Below, in pieces: positions 45,680-53,430 of a stretch of DNA of 64,000 nt (its first letter is position 1; each line of letters begins with the position of its first letter). The notes beneath the pieces are model-generated. The model did not search any database. It was not told the origin of the DNA and saw nothing but the letters and a program-made list of their open reading frames with translations. The position numbers were made by a program, and so were the translations under genes. This DNA comes from DRTC01 sp964521025 (lineage in GTDB: Bacteria > Cloacimonadota > Cloacimonadia > Cloacimonadales > TCS61), in NCBI GenBank assembly GCA_964521025.1, contig CAZFPK010000006.1:1-64000 (forward strand), written 5' to 3'.

Positions 45680-46621
45680 ATGAAAGAACAACAAATGGAA
45701 GCTTTAGCAAAATTTTCCTATAGAATTGCTTTTTATTTTCTAAAAGATATCGATGATGCCAAAGATATATCACAAACCGTGATGTTTAATTGTCTGAAAA
45801 ATAAAAAGGACCTGGAAAATGACGGTGCTTTTGGTTTGATCAAGAAAGCAACAACTCAGGAATCATATAGATATGCCAAAGCAAAAAAGAAGAGGATCTC
45901 TTTTGCCGAGCTCGAAAAAATTATCACTAAAGCCCTTATCTTTACTTCTCCAGATGAGATAAATGAAAAATATATGATCATCAAAAAGTTTTTAAAAAAA
46001 TTTGGTTATTTTGAAATAGACTTGCTGCAGAATTATTTTAACCGGGGCTGTAAGATAAAAAAGCTTGTACTGCACAGAAAACAATCATATCATACCCTGA
46101 AAAAGAAGATATACCGTTTAAAAAGGGATATTCTTTCGCAGTATTATATATATGCCGGTATGGAGGGTACAAAAAAAATCATTAATGCAAAATTGCATGA
46201 AAATATCACTAATTTTATAAAGAAATTTAAAACAGCATTAGAAACTAATTCTGTTGAGCAAATGAGAATTTATTTCGGGAAAAGAATAGAGCCTGATCTT
46301 ATTCCCGAACTGGATGTCTTCAGATTCCATGATTATTATGTCAGGTTGCTGGATAGAAATAAATATCGACTGATCGTGCATTATTTCGACTCGAATAATG
46401 AATATAATTGTTATTTCCTGCATTTTCGCACCTATTACAGGAACAGGATCAGGATCATAGAACTACCCCGCTTACCAAAAAAAATCACCTGTTATGATGC
46501 AAAAAAAATTCCCACACACATAAAAGAACAATTGAAACCTGATACAAAAGGAGTTTTTTCTATTCCGAAAAAAAAACTGCAGCAATTATTAAAAGATTTC
46601 AAACCGATTTATGTGAAATAA
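45680..46621 (+). CDS. Sigma-70-like (ECF-type) factor with long C-terminal extension
   Basis: 313 residues from ATG 45680 (AAAGGA box upstream). Residues ~5-65 resemble sigma region 2 (ALAKFSYRIAFYFLKDIDDAKDISQTVMFNCL), including the helix that recognises the -10 box. Residues ~105-150 resemble region 4 (EIDLLQNYFNRGCKIKKLVLHRKQSYHTLKKKIYRLKRD), a helix-turn-helix. About 160 further residues follow: a helical stretch (ENITNFIKKFKTALE) and a beta-rich Tyr/Arg-dense part (YNCYFLHFRTYYRNRIRIIEL), not seen in short ECF factors. No anti-sigma gene is adjacent. It is probably a divergent group of sigma factors regulated by its own extension (inference). Confidence 0.65.
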   Translation: MKEQQMEALAKFSYRIAFYFLKDIDDAKDISQTVMFNCLKNKKDLENDGAFGLIKKATTQESYRYAKAKKKRISFAELEKIITKALIFTSPDEINEKYMIIKKFLKKFGYFEIDLLQNYFNRGCKIKKLVLHRKQSYHTLKKKIYRLKRDILSQYYIYAGMEGTKKIINAKLHENITNFIKKFKTALETNSVEQMRIYFGKRIEPDLIPELDVFRFHDYYVRLLDRNKYRLIVHYFDSNNEYNCYFLHFRTYYRNRIRIIELPRLPKKITCYDAKKIPTHIKEQLKPDTKGVFSIPKKKLQQLLKDFKPIYVK

Positions 46622-46931
46622 TGTCCACAACTTCTCTCAAGCATAGTAAGAAAAAGATCCTGTTTCTTTTTATTATTGAATCTGATTATTATTGTATCTG
46701 AGATTGAAGATTATAATGGAACGAAGCGCTGTTTTGCATATCACGCTTTTTCGACGGATTATAAGATATAGGCTGATTTTTTAATAATTTATATAGAAAT
46801 ATTTAAAAAAAAATTTCGTTCGAATATTATACGAATGTTAATAAAATCTTAAAAATTCGATTTTTTATTTTTCCTTTGACAATTAACAACCCCAAAAAAT
46901 TATTCTTCCAGTTTTTTTTCGAGGAAAGAAT
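46622..46931. other. Intergenic region with a candidate promoter
   Basis: 310 bp. No gene seen. A TTGACA at about 46876 with TTATTC 18 bp downstream could drive the ABC ATPase gene that starts at 46932. Confidence is low because the -10 box is poor. Confidence 0.3.
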
Positions 46932-47612
46932 ATGGAAAGTTTGATCGAGATAAATAATATTACTAAAGCATATAAAATGGGAAAGATCACTGTTCCCGCT
47001 TTGAACGGCATCGATCTGAATATTAATAAGAACGACTTTGTGGCTGTTATGGGTCCTTCCGGTTCGGGGAAATCTACTTTGATGCATATCCTCGGCTGCC
47101 TGGATACACCGAGTTCGGGGGAATACTTTTTGAGCAAAGAAGAAGTCAGCAAGATGAAGAAGAGAAAATTAGCCGCGATCCGCAATAAGCAGATTGGATT
47201 TGTGTTCCAGACATTTAACCTTCTCCCCCATCTCAATATCCAGAAGAATGTCGAACTTCCGCTGATGTATGCAGGATTCGGTAAAAGAAAACGGATCAAA
47301 CAGGCAAGAGAGGTTCTGGCTGAAGTCGGCTTGAGCGATCGTCTGCGTCATAAACCGACCGAACTATCCGGTGGACAAAGGCAGAGAGTGGCGATTGCCA
47401 GAGCGATCGTGAACAATCCTTCCATCATCCTCGCAGACGAACCCACAGGTAATCTCGATACTGCTTCCGGTAATGATATTCTCTCGATCTTTTCCGAACT
47501 GCACGAGAAAGGTCATACTTTGATCATCGTTACTCACGATGCTGCTGTTGCGAACAGGGCTAATAAGATCATTCAAATCGTGGACGGGTTGATCACAGAT
47601 AGCGATAATTAA
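46932..47612 (+). CDS. MacB/LolD-type ABC transporter ATPase
   Basis: 226 residues. Walker A GPSGSGKST at 41-49, a Q loop in FVFQTFNLLPHLN, the signature LSGGQRQRVAIARA near 142, Walker B IILADEPTGNLD, and the switch His in VTHDAAV. The PTGNLD form is typical of MacB/LolD/FtsE-like ATPases acting on envelope substrates. A GAGGAAAG box precedes the start. Its partner permease starts 446 bp downstream, unusually far for an operon, with several hairpin repeats in between. Substrate not predictable. Confidence 0.93.
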   Translation: MESLIEINNITKAYKMGKITVPALNGIDLNINKNDFVAVMGPSGSGKSTLMHILGCLDTPSSGEYFLSKEEVSKMKKRKLAAIRNKQIGFVFQTFNLLPHLNIQKNVELPLMYAGFGKRKRIKQAREVLAEVGLSDRLRHKPTELSGGQRQRVAIARAIVNNPSIILADEPTGNLDTASGNDILSIFSELHEKGHTLIIVTHDAAVANRANKIIQIVDGLITDSDN

Positions 47613-47635
47613 TTCGACTTGCTATGAAATGCGAG

Positions 47636-47671
47636 TTGAATTAGTTGAACTGGTTGAACTGGTTGAATTAG
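47636..47671. repeat. Four tandem 9-bp repeats
   Basis: Four units of TTGAAYTRG (TTGAATTAG, TTGAACTGG twice, TTGAATTAG) just after the ABC ATPase stop. Slippage-prone, no known function. Confidence 0.7.
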
Positions 47672-47686
47672 GAAAAAAAGAAAAGC

Positions 47687-47737
47687 ACTTTCCGAAGTTT
47701 CACCAAAAGGATTTCTTTCAAGTCAGATTCGGAAAGT
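47687..47737. repeat. Dispersed inverted-repeat element, copy 2
   Basis: Ten-bp arms ACTTTCCGAA (47687-47696) and TTCGGAAAGT (47728-47737). The spacer also resembles that of copy 1 at 21686-21734. Confidence 0.65.
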
Positions 47738-47816
47738 TTTTACAATTTAAAAATAAGAATTTACTCTAAAAAGGTAATGATTAGTGATATGTTAGAAAAT
47801 TCCTTAATTTATTTCA

Positions 47817-47988
47817 AACCGATGAATCGGTTGGAGATTTCTATCTTATTATTAACCACCAACTTAAGTTGGTGGTTAATGAAAAAAGAAAAACACATTA
47901 ACTGTTTTAACAGTTTCGCTTTTTCAAATTAAGGTTTTTTGAGTGGACTCAAATAATAAATTTAAAATTTGGTAAGTCTGAAAGACTT
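47817..47988. repeat. Cluster of hairpins between ABC ATPase and permease
   Basis: In order: AACCGATGAATCGGTT (47817), a perfect 30-bp palindrome centred on AACTTAAGTT (47851-47880), AACTGTTTTAACAGTT (47900), TGAGTGGACTCA (about 47940), and AAGTCTGAAAGACTT (47974-47988). The last has the same CTGAAAG core as the repeats at 33.2 kb. Confidence 0.8.
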
Positions 47989-48058
47989 CACAAATTTATG
48001 ATGATTGCAATCCTCAGTCTTCCCCTCTTTGATAACGAGGGATTAGGGGAGTTTCTTC

Positions 48059-49279
48059 ATGGCAATTTCTCTTAAAGAAAGCATTATTGTTGGTTTTTCC
48101 GATTTCTGGTCTCGTAAGATCAGGAGTTTCGTTACCATTTTCGGAATAATTCTGGGAACTATGTCCATCATTGTTGTGCTTTCCGTTGTAAAGGGAATTA
48201 ATAAAAAAACTCTGGACTGGATGATGGAACGGGGCGGAATGAATAAGATCACGATCCGGAAAAACTGGGAATATAATAAAGAAACCTCTCAGAAAAGTTA
48301 TTTTACTTTTAAAGAATACAACCTGATCAGATCGCTCCTCCCGGAAGTAGTAAGTTTTAATCCTCAAATCAGAAAACATTTCAGAATAAGTTCCGGTTCG
48401 GAAAAATTCAGCGGGAGAGTCAGTGGTGTAATTCCTGATTTTGTCAGTGTCGAAGAATGGAATGTTTCGGAAGGCAGATTCATCAGCGATTTCGATGTCA
48501 ATCAATCGAGTGATGTGATCGTTATCGGAACGCAGGTCAGGGAAGAATTATTCGGTAATAAGAATCCTATCGGGTCATTTATTACTGTCCATAATCGGAG
48601 GTTACAGGTAATTGGAATTATGGATTATAAATTCATACAGGGTGATTTCCTGCAGGATAATGCACTCGCTTATATGAACAGGAGGTCATTTATTCCACTC
48701 AGCACCATGATCCATAAAGTAACGAACGATGATGTTATTGAAAATCTTTCGATAAAAGCAGCCAGTCCTGAACAAGCACCTGAATTAAGAGAAAAGATCG
48801 AAGCGATCGTTTTAAATCTGCGGTATGGAGAACCGGTTTTCAGGATCGAATCAGCCCAGGAAAATGCTCAAGATATGGTAAAGGAACAAGCAACTTTCAG
48901 AATGATATTCTTCCTGATCAGTATGATCTCACTTTTAATCGGCGGCATTGTCATTATGAATATTATGCTGGCTTCTATCCAGGAACGCACAAGAGAAATC
49001 GGGATCCGGATAACAGTCGGAGCTCGCAGAAGGGATATATTCATGCAATTTCTCGTGCAAACAGTTTTAGTTACTACGATCGGCGGAATTTTCGGGATCA
49101 CATCCGGGTTGTTGATTCTGGATATCGTTGGAAAATATCTCGAATTTGAACTTGTTGCCGGTTACCGGATGATATTTATCGCTTTACTCGTTTCTGCCGG
49201 AGTAGGTTTGATCTTCGGTATTTCACCGGCGATCAAAGCCAGCAGGTTGAATCCGGTGGAGGCATTGAGATATGAATAA
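48059..49279 (+). CDS. MacB/FtsX-like ABC transporter permease
   Basis: 406 residues. Membrane helix at ~20-42 (FVTIFGIILGTMSIIVVLSVV), a large extracytoplasmic MacB-type domain (~43-275; VSVEEWNVSEGRFISDFDV, VIVIGTQVREELFGN), then three membrane helices of the FtsX domain (~280-400), with EIGIRITVGARRRDI between helices and ASRLNPVEALRYE at the end, a hallmark of MacB permeases. A GGGAG box precedes the start. It overlaps the next gene by 8 bp. Works with the ATPase at 46932; exports or extracts a substrate using mechanotransmission, as known for the family. Confidence 0.93.
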   Translation: MAISLKESIIVGFSDFWSRKIRSFVTIFGIILGTMSIIVVLSVVKGINKKTLDWMMERGGMNKITIRKNWEYNKETSQKSYFTFKEYNLIRSLLPEVVSFNPQIRKHFRISSGSEKFSGRVSGVIPDFVSVEEWNVSEGRFISDFDVNQSSDVIVIGTQVREELFGNKNPIGSFITVHNRRLQVIGIMDYKFIQGDFLQDNALAYMNRRSFIPLSTMIHKVTNDDVIENLSIKAASPEQAPELREKIEAIVLNLRYGEPVFRIESAQENAQDMVKEQATFRMIFFLISMISLLIGGIVIMNIMLASIQERTREIGIRITVGARRRDIFMQFLVQTVLVTTIGGIFGITSGLLILDIVGKYLEFELVAGYRMIFIALLVSAGVGLIFGISPAIKASRLNPVEALRYE

Positions 49280-50237
49280 AGGATTAATAACTTTTTTTAA
49301 AGCATTTAAAAAGAAATATAATGAGGAAGGCATTTTCAAAGAATCAGCAGCTTTGACTTTTATCACTTTGTTAGGCTTTGTGCCTTTCATCATATTTCTT
49401 CTTTTTTTCCTGCCGGAACTTCCTTTTCTGAAACTCCAATCTCATTTCAAAGAACTCTTAATATCCGTATTTCTTCCGGATTCAGCCGAACAGATTTCCG
49501 AGTATGTAACGCAATTAGCAAGTAAAAAAATTCCTTTCAACCTTTTCAACTTCATTATCTTATTGATCACATCTTTTTCACTTTTTAAGATCATCAACGA
49601 TTCTTTCGATCGGATTTTGAATGTTCACGAATTCAAGAAAAAGGATTTTTTATCTAATTTTATCAAATTCCTGGGAATGACAATTTTTGGAGGTCTCGTT
49701 ATCTTAATTCTTTTTTCCGCATCTTCCATACCGGTTGTTTCCAAATTTATTACTCTTCCCTTTTTGCAGGGAATTTCCCTGTATTTCACACCTTTTATTC
49801 TCTTATTTATTATCTTTACATTAGGATTCTTTTTTATCCCGACTGTGAAAGTAAAAAATACATCAGTCATGATCGGTTCCGCAATTTCTGCAATTGTCTG
49901 GATCATCTTTAAATCGCTTTTTAACTGGTATATCGTCCACCTGACAAATATCGAACTGATATTCGGAGTAGTGGCTTCATTGCCTATTTTTTTGTTCTGG
50001 ATCTATGCTAACTGGATAATTATTTTATGCGGAGTAATAATTGTCTCCATCCTGGAAAACAGGCATATTAAACCAGAACTGGAAATAAAAGAAAATAAGT
50101 TGAGAATAATTCTGGAGAAATCCTTTGCTGAAGGAGATCTGGATCATATATCTTCAAAATCGATCAAACCGGAAGAATTGAAAAAGATATTTTCGGATAT
50201 TGTTCAGGAACCTGATAGGGACACAAAAAATGAATAA
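49272..50237 (+). CDS. YihY/BrkB-family inner membrane protein
   Basis: 321 residues with six hydrophobic segments. Family marks: GIFKESAALTFITLLGFVPF near 18-38, ISEYVTQLASKKIPFNLFNFI, and LYFTPFILLFIIFTLGFFFIPTVKVKN, then IVWIIFKSLFNWYI and the final ASLPIFLFWIYANWIIILCGVI. The family was once called RNase BN in error; its members are membrane proteins of unsettled transport-like function. It begins within the 3' end of the ABC permease gene (8-bp overlap), so it is translationally coupled, which is an uncommon neighbour for YihY. Confidence 0.9.
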   Translation: MNKGLITFFKAFKKKYNEEGIFKESAALTFITLLGFVPFIIFLLFFLPELPFLKLQSHFKELLISVFLPDSAEQISEYVTQLASKKIPFNLFNFIILLITSFSLFKIINDSFDRILNVHEFKKKDFLSNFIKFLGMTIFGGLVILILFSASSIPVVSKFITLPFLQGISLYFTPFILLFIIFTLGFFFIPTVKVKNTSVMIGSAISAIVWIIFKSLFNWYIVHLTNIELIFGVVASLPIFLFWIYANWIIILCGVIIVSILENRHIKPELEIKENKLRIILEKSFAEGDLDHISSKSIKPEELKKIFSDIVQEPDRDTKNE

Positions 50238-50470
50238 TTCCATACTGAGTTATCTGATAAAATTTTTGCGAGTAATCTCAAACTGAAATATATAAATAAG
50301 TTGAAGTTCTTCGGTCAATAGAAGGACATAATCGTAAGATAAGCATCCGGCATAATTCGGACAGAATAACGAGTATAATCCGTTTAATTTTATTTACACC
50401 TGTAAAGAAGAATCCTAAAAAAATATTTACAGAAATCGAGCCGATATATTTTTTGCAAACCCAAAATGCA

Positions 50471-50560
50471 GGAGATGTGTCCGAGTGGTTGAAGGAGCAC
50501 GCTTGGAAAGCGTGTATATGGGTAACTGTATCCAGGGTTCGAATCCCTGCATCTCCGCCA
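50471..50560 (+). tRNA. tRNA-Ser (anticodon GGA)
   Basis: Acceptor stem GGAGATG with CATCTCC, anticodon stem CACGC/GCGTG, loop TTGGAAA giving GGA, a long variable arm as in class II tRNAs, T arm with GGTTCGAAT, and G discriminator followed by an encoded CCA (50558-50560). Reads UCC and UCU. Confidence 0.97.
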
Positions 50561-50566
50561 GTTTTC

Positions 50567-50639
50567 GCTCCCATCGTCTAGTGGACCAGGACGCGGGATT
50601 CTCATTCCTGAAACAGGGGTTCGATTCCCCTTGGGAGTA
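50567..50639 (+). tRNA. tRNA-Glu (anticodon CTC)
   Basis: Acceptor GCTCCCA with TGGGAGT, anticodon stem CGGGA/TCCTG, loop TTCTCAT giving CTC, T arm with GGTTCGATT. The 3' CCA is not encoded; an A discriminator is followed by T's that may also end transcription. Six bases separate it from tRNA-Ser, so both are likely cotranscribed. CTC reads GAG only, so a TTC tRNA must lie elsewhere. Confidence 0.94.
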
Positions 50640-50656
50640 TTTTTTTTAGTAAATTA

Positions 50657-51286
50657 TTAAGGATGACTGATACCGGAAGTTATATCTCTACCAGTTCCAT
50701 CAAGATCAAATACCTTTTGAATATCCGGGTTATCGAATTCAAATCCATTTCTTTTTCTCCAAAAATATAATTGATCAGGTAACAAATCTTGTTTAATTTC
50801 AAAACTAATTTCACCTTGATTATTTGTATAACCGGAAAAAATCTGTTGATGTCCATGTTCATCGGTAGATACTTCCACGCGAGCAACCTTGATTGGTTTT
50901 CCTGTTTCTTCATCTCGAAGTCTATAGATCAATGTAAATGAACTTTCAGGATTGTGAAAAGATGTGCTGTTGCAGACAAAATATTTTTCTGCTTTCGCGG
51001 AATTGATCCCATCTACCTTCATTTCCCATAAAGCAAGATAATATTTCCCTGACCGAAATGCGCTTTTCGGGATCAACACACCCCATAATCCTGTTTTAGA
51101 ATTAATATTAATCGGTGTGAACGGACTTCCGGAAATTTCTTTATTTGAGAAAAAAGCATCTTCTCCATCTTCCTCATAAATAGTTAATTTATAAGTGCTT
51201 GGATTTTCAATCTTTCCCTTTCCATTAGTACATTGAACAAAAAACGGAATATGATCCTGCAATAAATCCAAATATAATGTTTTCAT
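50657..51286 (-). CDS. Unknown beta-rich protein next to tRNA genes
   Basis: 209 residues, no signal peptide. Residues ~1-110 suggest a beta sandwich (KLTIYEEDGEDAFFSNKEI, TGLWGVLIPKSAFRSGKYYLALWEM). Residues ~125-200 look like a carboxypeptidase-regulatory/transthyretin-like domain (YRLRDEETGKPIKVARVEV, YTNNQGEISFEI). The GGAGG box lies inside the upstream gene's end, and the start overlaps that gene's stop by 4 bp, so the two are coupled. Location beside a tRNA pair hints at an inserted cassette, but no integrase is present. Phage-structural origin is possible; not recognised with confidence. Confidence 0.55.
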   Translation of the reverse strand: MKTLYLDLLQDHIPFFVQCTNGKGKIENPSTYKLTIYEEDGEDAFFSNKEISGSPFTPININSKTGLWGVLIPKSAFRSGKYYLALWEMKVDGINSAKAEKYFVCNSTSFHNPESSFTLIYRLRDEETGKPIKVARVEVSTDEHGHQQIFSGYTNNQGEISFEIKQDLLPDQLYFWRKRNGFEFDNPDIQKVFDLDGTGRDITSGISHP

Positions 51287-52371
51287 GTGATTAAACCTCC
51301 TTGTAACGGTGTTGTATCGAAACCATCAATTAAGTTTTTCATAGATTTTTTAAACTCTAATTTAAATATTTTTAGATTACTATTTTCCCAAAATGTAACA
51401 AAATTATTTCTGTCATTTATATACAAAAATTCATTAACTTTGTTATAGCTCGTCGGGAAAATGTGATTATATAATTCATTCAAATTAAGATCATAAATTT
51501 TTAAAACACCCGGGGAATCAGGAAAAAGAGCAATGATCAGGTCTTCAACCGGAAAAGTTCCATAACAGGAAATATTTTCAGGAATTCCATTAGCAGAAAT
51601 GGTCATAAGGCAATCGAGATTTGCAGAATCTATCACAGCAATATGTTCGGTTGCATGATGAGGATCAACCTGTTCCAAACCAATATAAATTTTATTATTT
51701 CTGAGCATGCATTCATCCGTAACATATCTATGACCTATTTCTTCATGAAAACCATTAGTACTGTAAGATAAAGGATCCTGAACATTAATTTTCATCACTC
51801 CGACAGTTTTAAAGATCTCATTATTTCTATCAATTCCAAAAAAGTAAACATATCCGTTATCATAAAGTCCCGTATGCAAATTATACAGTTTTGGAGGATC
51901 AGGAAAAGTGATGATATTCCTGTAGTTTGAAGGTTCCCAATTGGGATGAGATAGATCCCCGGAAACATCAATGATACGGTAACCTTCATACGCTGACATC
52001 CAGATCTCATCCTTTTCTTCTACATAGAGTAAAACTTGCGGTTTTGTCATCTGCTCGACATCGATTCCGGAATATATTCTTATATCATGAGTTATGGGAT
52101 CTAATCTAACAAGTTTCATTGTCTTGAATTCATAAGGAAACCAGATATATCCTTTGGCGATCAATAGCCTTGTTACGCTTTTCCCGGAGCCAGGACAACT
52201 GATTTCAGTATAATCACTCAAATCATCCGGATTAATCTTTAGAATTCGTTCTGTATCGAGTGAACCCCACATATACAACCACAGATAATCTTGATAAAAT
52301 TTCATATCATGACAAAATCTTATATGCGATGGATATTGATAATTAATTAATTCTTCAAAATAATATCTCAC
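51283..52371 (-). CDS. Unknown propeller-like protein
   Basis: 362 residues from a GTG start with an AAAGGAT box. No signal peptide. Repeated WLYMWG, YIWFPYE, EIWMSAYEGYRIIDV and VYFFGIDRN strands separated by turns suggest a five- to seven-bladed propeller. No catalytic motif recognised. It is the first gene of a two-gene unit with the 209-residue protein. Its intracellular appearance contrasts with the exported propeller protein at 40876. May be part of a cell-surface or phage-like structure, unproven. Confidence 0.55.
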   Translation of the reverse strand: MRYYFEELINYQYPSHIRFCHDMKFYQDYLWLYMWGSLDTERILKINPDDLSDYTEISCPGSGKSVTRLLIAKGYIWFPYEFKTMKLVRLDPITHDIRIYSGIDVEQMTKPQVLLYVEEKDEIWMSAYEGYRIIDVSGDLSHPNWEPSNYRNIITFPDPPKLYNLHTGLYDNGYVYFFGIDRNNEIFKTVGVMKINVQDPLSYSTNGFHEEIGHRYVTDECMLRNNKIYIGLEQVDPHHATEHIAVIDSANLDCLMTISANGIPENISCYGTFPVEDLIIALFPDSPGVLKIYDLNLNELYNHIFPTSYNKVNEFLYINDRNNFVTFWENSNLKIFKLEFKKSMKNLIDGFDTTPLQGGLIT

Positions 52372-52414
52372 AATAATATCCTTTAGACTTTAAAATAATT
52401 GAGTAATTTAATCA

Positions 52415-53380
52415 TTATCCGACAACTCCCGCATCGATCAGGTCATGCATATGCAGCATCCCGACCGGTTCATACTTTTCATTAATAACCGGCAGCATAG
52501 TTATCTTATTTTCTTCCATCAAGTTTAGAGCATCGACTGCGAGTGTATTTAATATCACTGTTTTAGGAGATTTTGTCATGACTCGGGATACATTTACATT
52601 CAAATCTGTAATTCCTTTCGATAAGAATCTTCTCAAATCACCATCGGTTACAATTCCAATTAATTTCCCGGAATCATCAACAACATTGGTGCAGCCCAAC
52701 CCTTTGGAAGTCATTTCAAGGACTGCTTGCTTCATTTTATCAATCTGTGAAATGATCGGATTTTGCTTTCCTGAATGCATCAGGTCTTCAACCTTCAGGA
52801 TCATCTTTTTCCCGATCGTTCCGCCGGGATGGAATTGGGCGAAATCAGTTTCTTTGAAATTCCTTTTTTTAAGGAGAGCGATCGCGATCGCATCTCCCAA
52901 CGCTAAAGCAACCGTTGTGCTGGAAGTTGGAACCAGACCAAAAGGTTCGTATTCTTTTTTAACAAAACAGTCGATAACAACATCAGAATTTTTTGCCAGT
53001 TTTGATTCCCGATTTCCTGTTAGAGCGATGATCGGGATTTTTTTAAATTTAATATACGGAATGATGGAAATCAATTCTTCCGTATTCCCGCTGTAGGAAA
53101 CAGCGATCACAACATCATTCTCGTGCAAAATACCTAAATCACCATGAATTCCTTCAGCGGTATGTAAAAAAATAGCAGTTGTTCCTGTACTGGATAAAGT
53201 CGCTGCGATCTTCCGAGCAATGATACCGGTCTTCCCCATTCCGGTAACAATCACTTTCCCCGAACAGTTATAGAGAAACTCGATCGCTTTTTCGATTTCG
53301 TTGTTAACTCTTTCTGCAGCTTCGATGATTGCTTTGGCTTCGAGGTTAAGTTCTTGTTTGATGAATTCGATTATGTTCAT
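52415..53380 (-). CDS. kdsD: Arabinose-5-phosphate isomerase (KdsD/KpsF family)
   Basis: 321 residues, full length. Interconverts ribulose-5-phosphate and arabinose-5-phosphate for KDO of lipopolysaccharide, so a Gram-negative envelope is implied. SIS domain (~35-180): GKVIVTGMGKTGIIARKIA, STGTTAIFLHTAEGIHGDLG, VVIAVSYSGNTEE, VPTSSTTVALALGDAIA, FHPGGTIGKK. Two CBS domains follow (~205-320): VEDLMHSGKQNP and VSRVMTKSPKTV with IVTDGDLRRFL. It lies 50 bp downstream of thrS on the same strand. Confidence 0.93.
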   Translation of the reverse strand: MNIIEFIKQELNLEAKAIIEAAERVNNEIEKAIEFLYNCSGKVIVTGMGKTGIIARKIAATLSSTGTTAIFLHTAEGIHGDLGILHENDVVIAVSYSGNTEELISIIPYIKFKKIPIIALTGNRESKLAKNSDVVIDCFVKKEYEPFGLVPTSSTTVALALGDAIAIALLKKRNFKETDFAQFHPGGTIGKKMILKVEDLMHSGKQNPIISQIDKMKQAVLEMTSKGLGCTNVVDDSGKLIGIVTDGDLRRFLSKGITDLNVNVSRVMTKSPKTVILNTLAVDALNLMEENKITMLPVINEKYEPVGMLHMHDLIDAGVVG

Positions 53381-53430
53381 ATCAATAATGAACTTGCCAA
53401 ATTTTGGAAATTTGGCAAGTCTTGTTTTCT

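Noticed and set aside
48014..48505. Minus-strand 163-codon frame overlapping the ABC permease
   Set aside because: Opposite a well-supported MacB-type permease; no start signal.
50657..52371. Prophage assignment for the two genes beside the tRNAs
   Set aside because: No integrase, capsid, terminase or tail protein is recognisable, so only an unknown pair is claimed.
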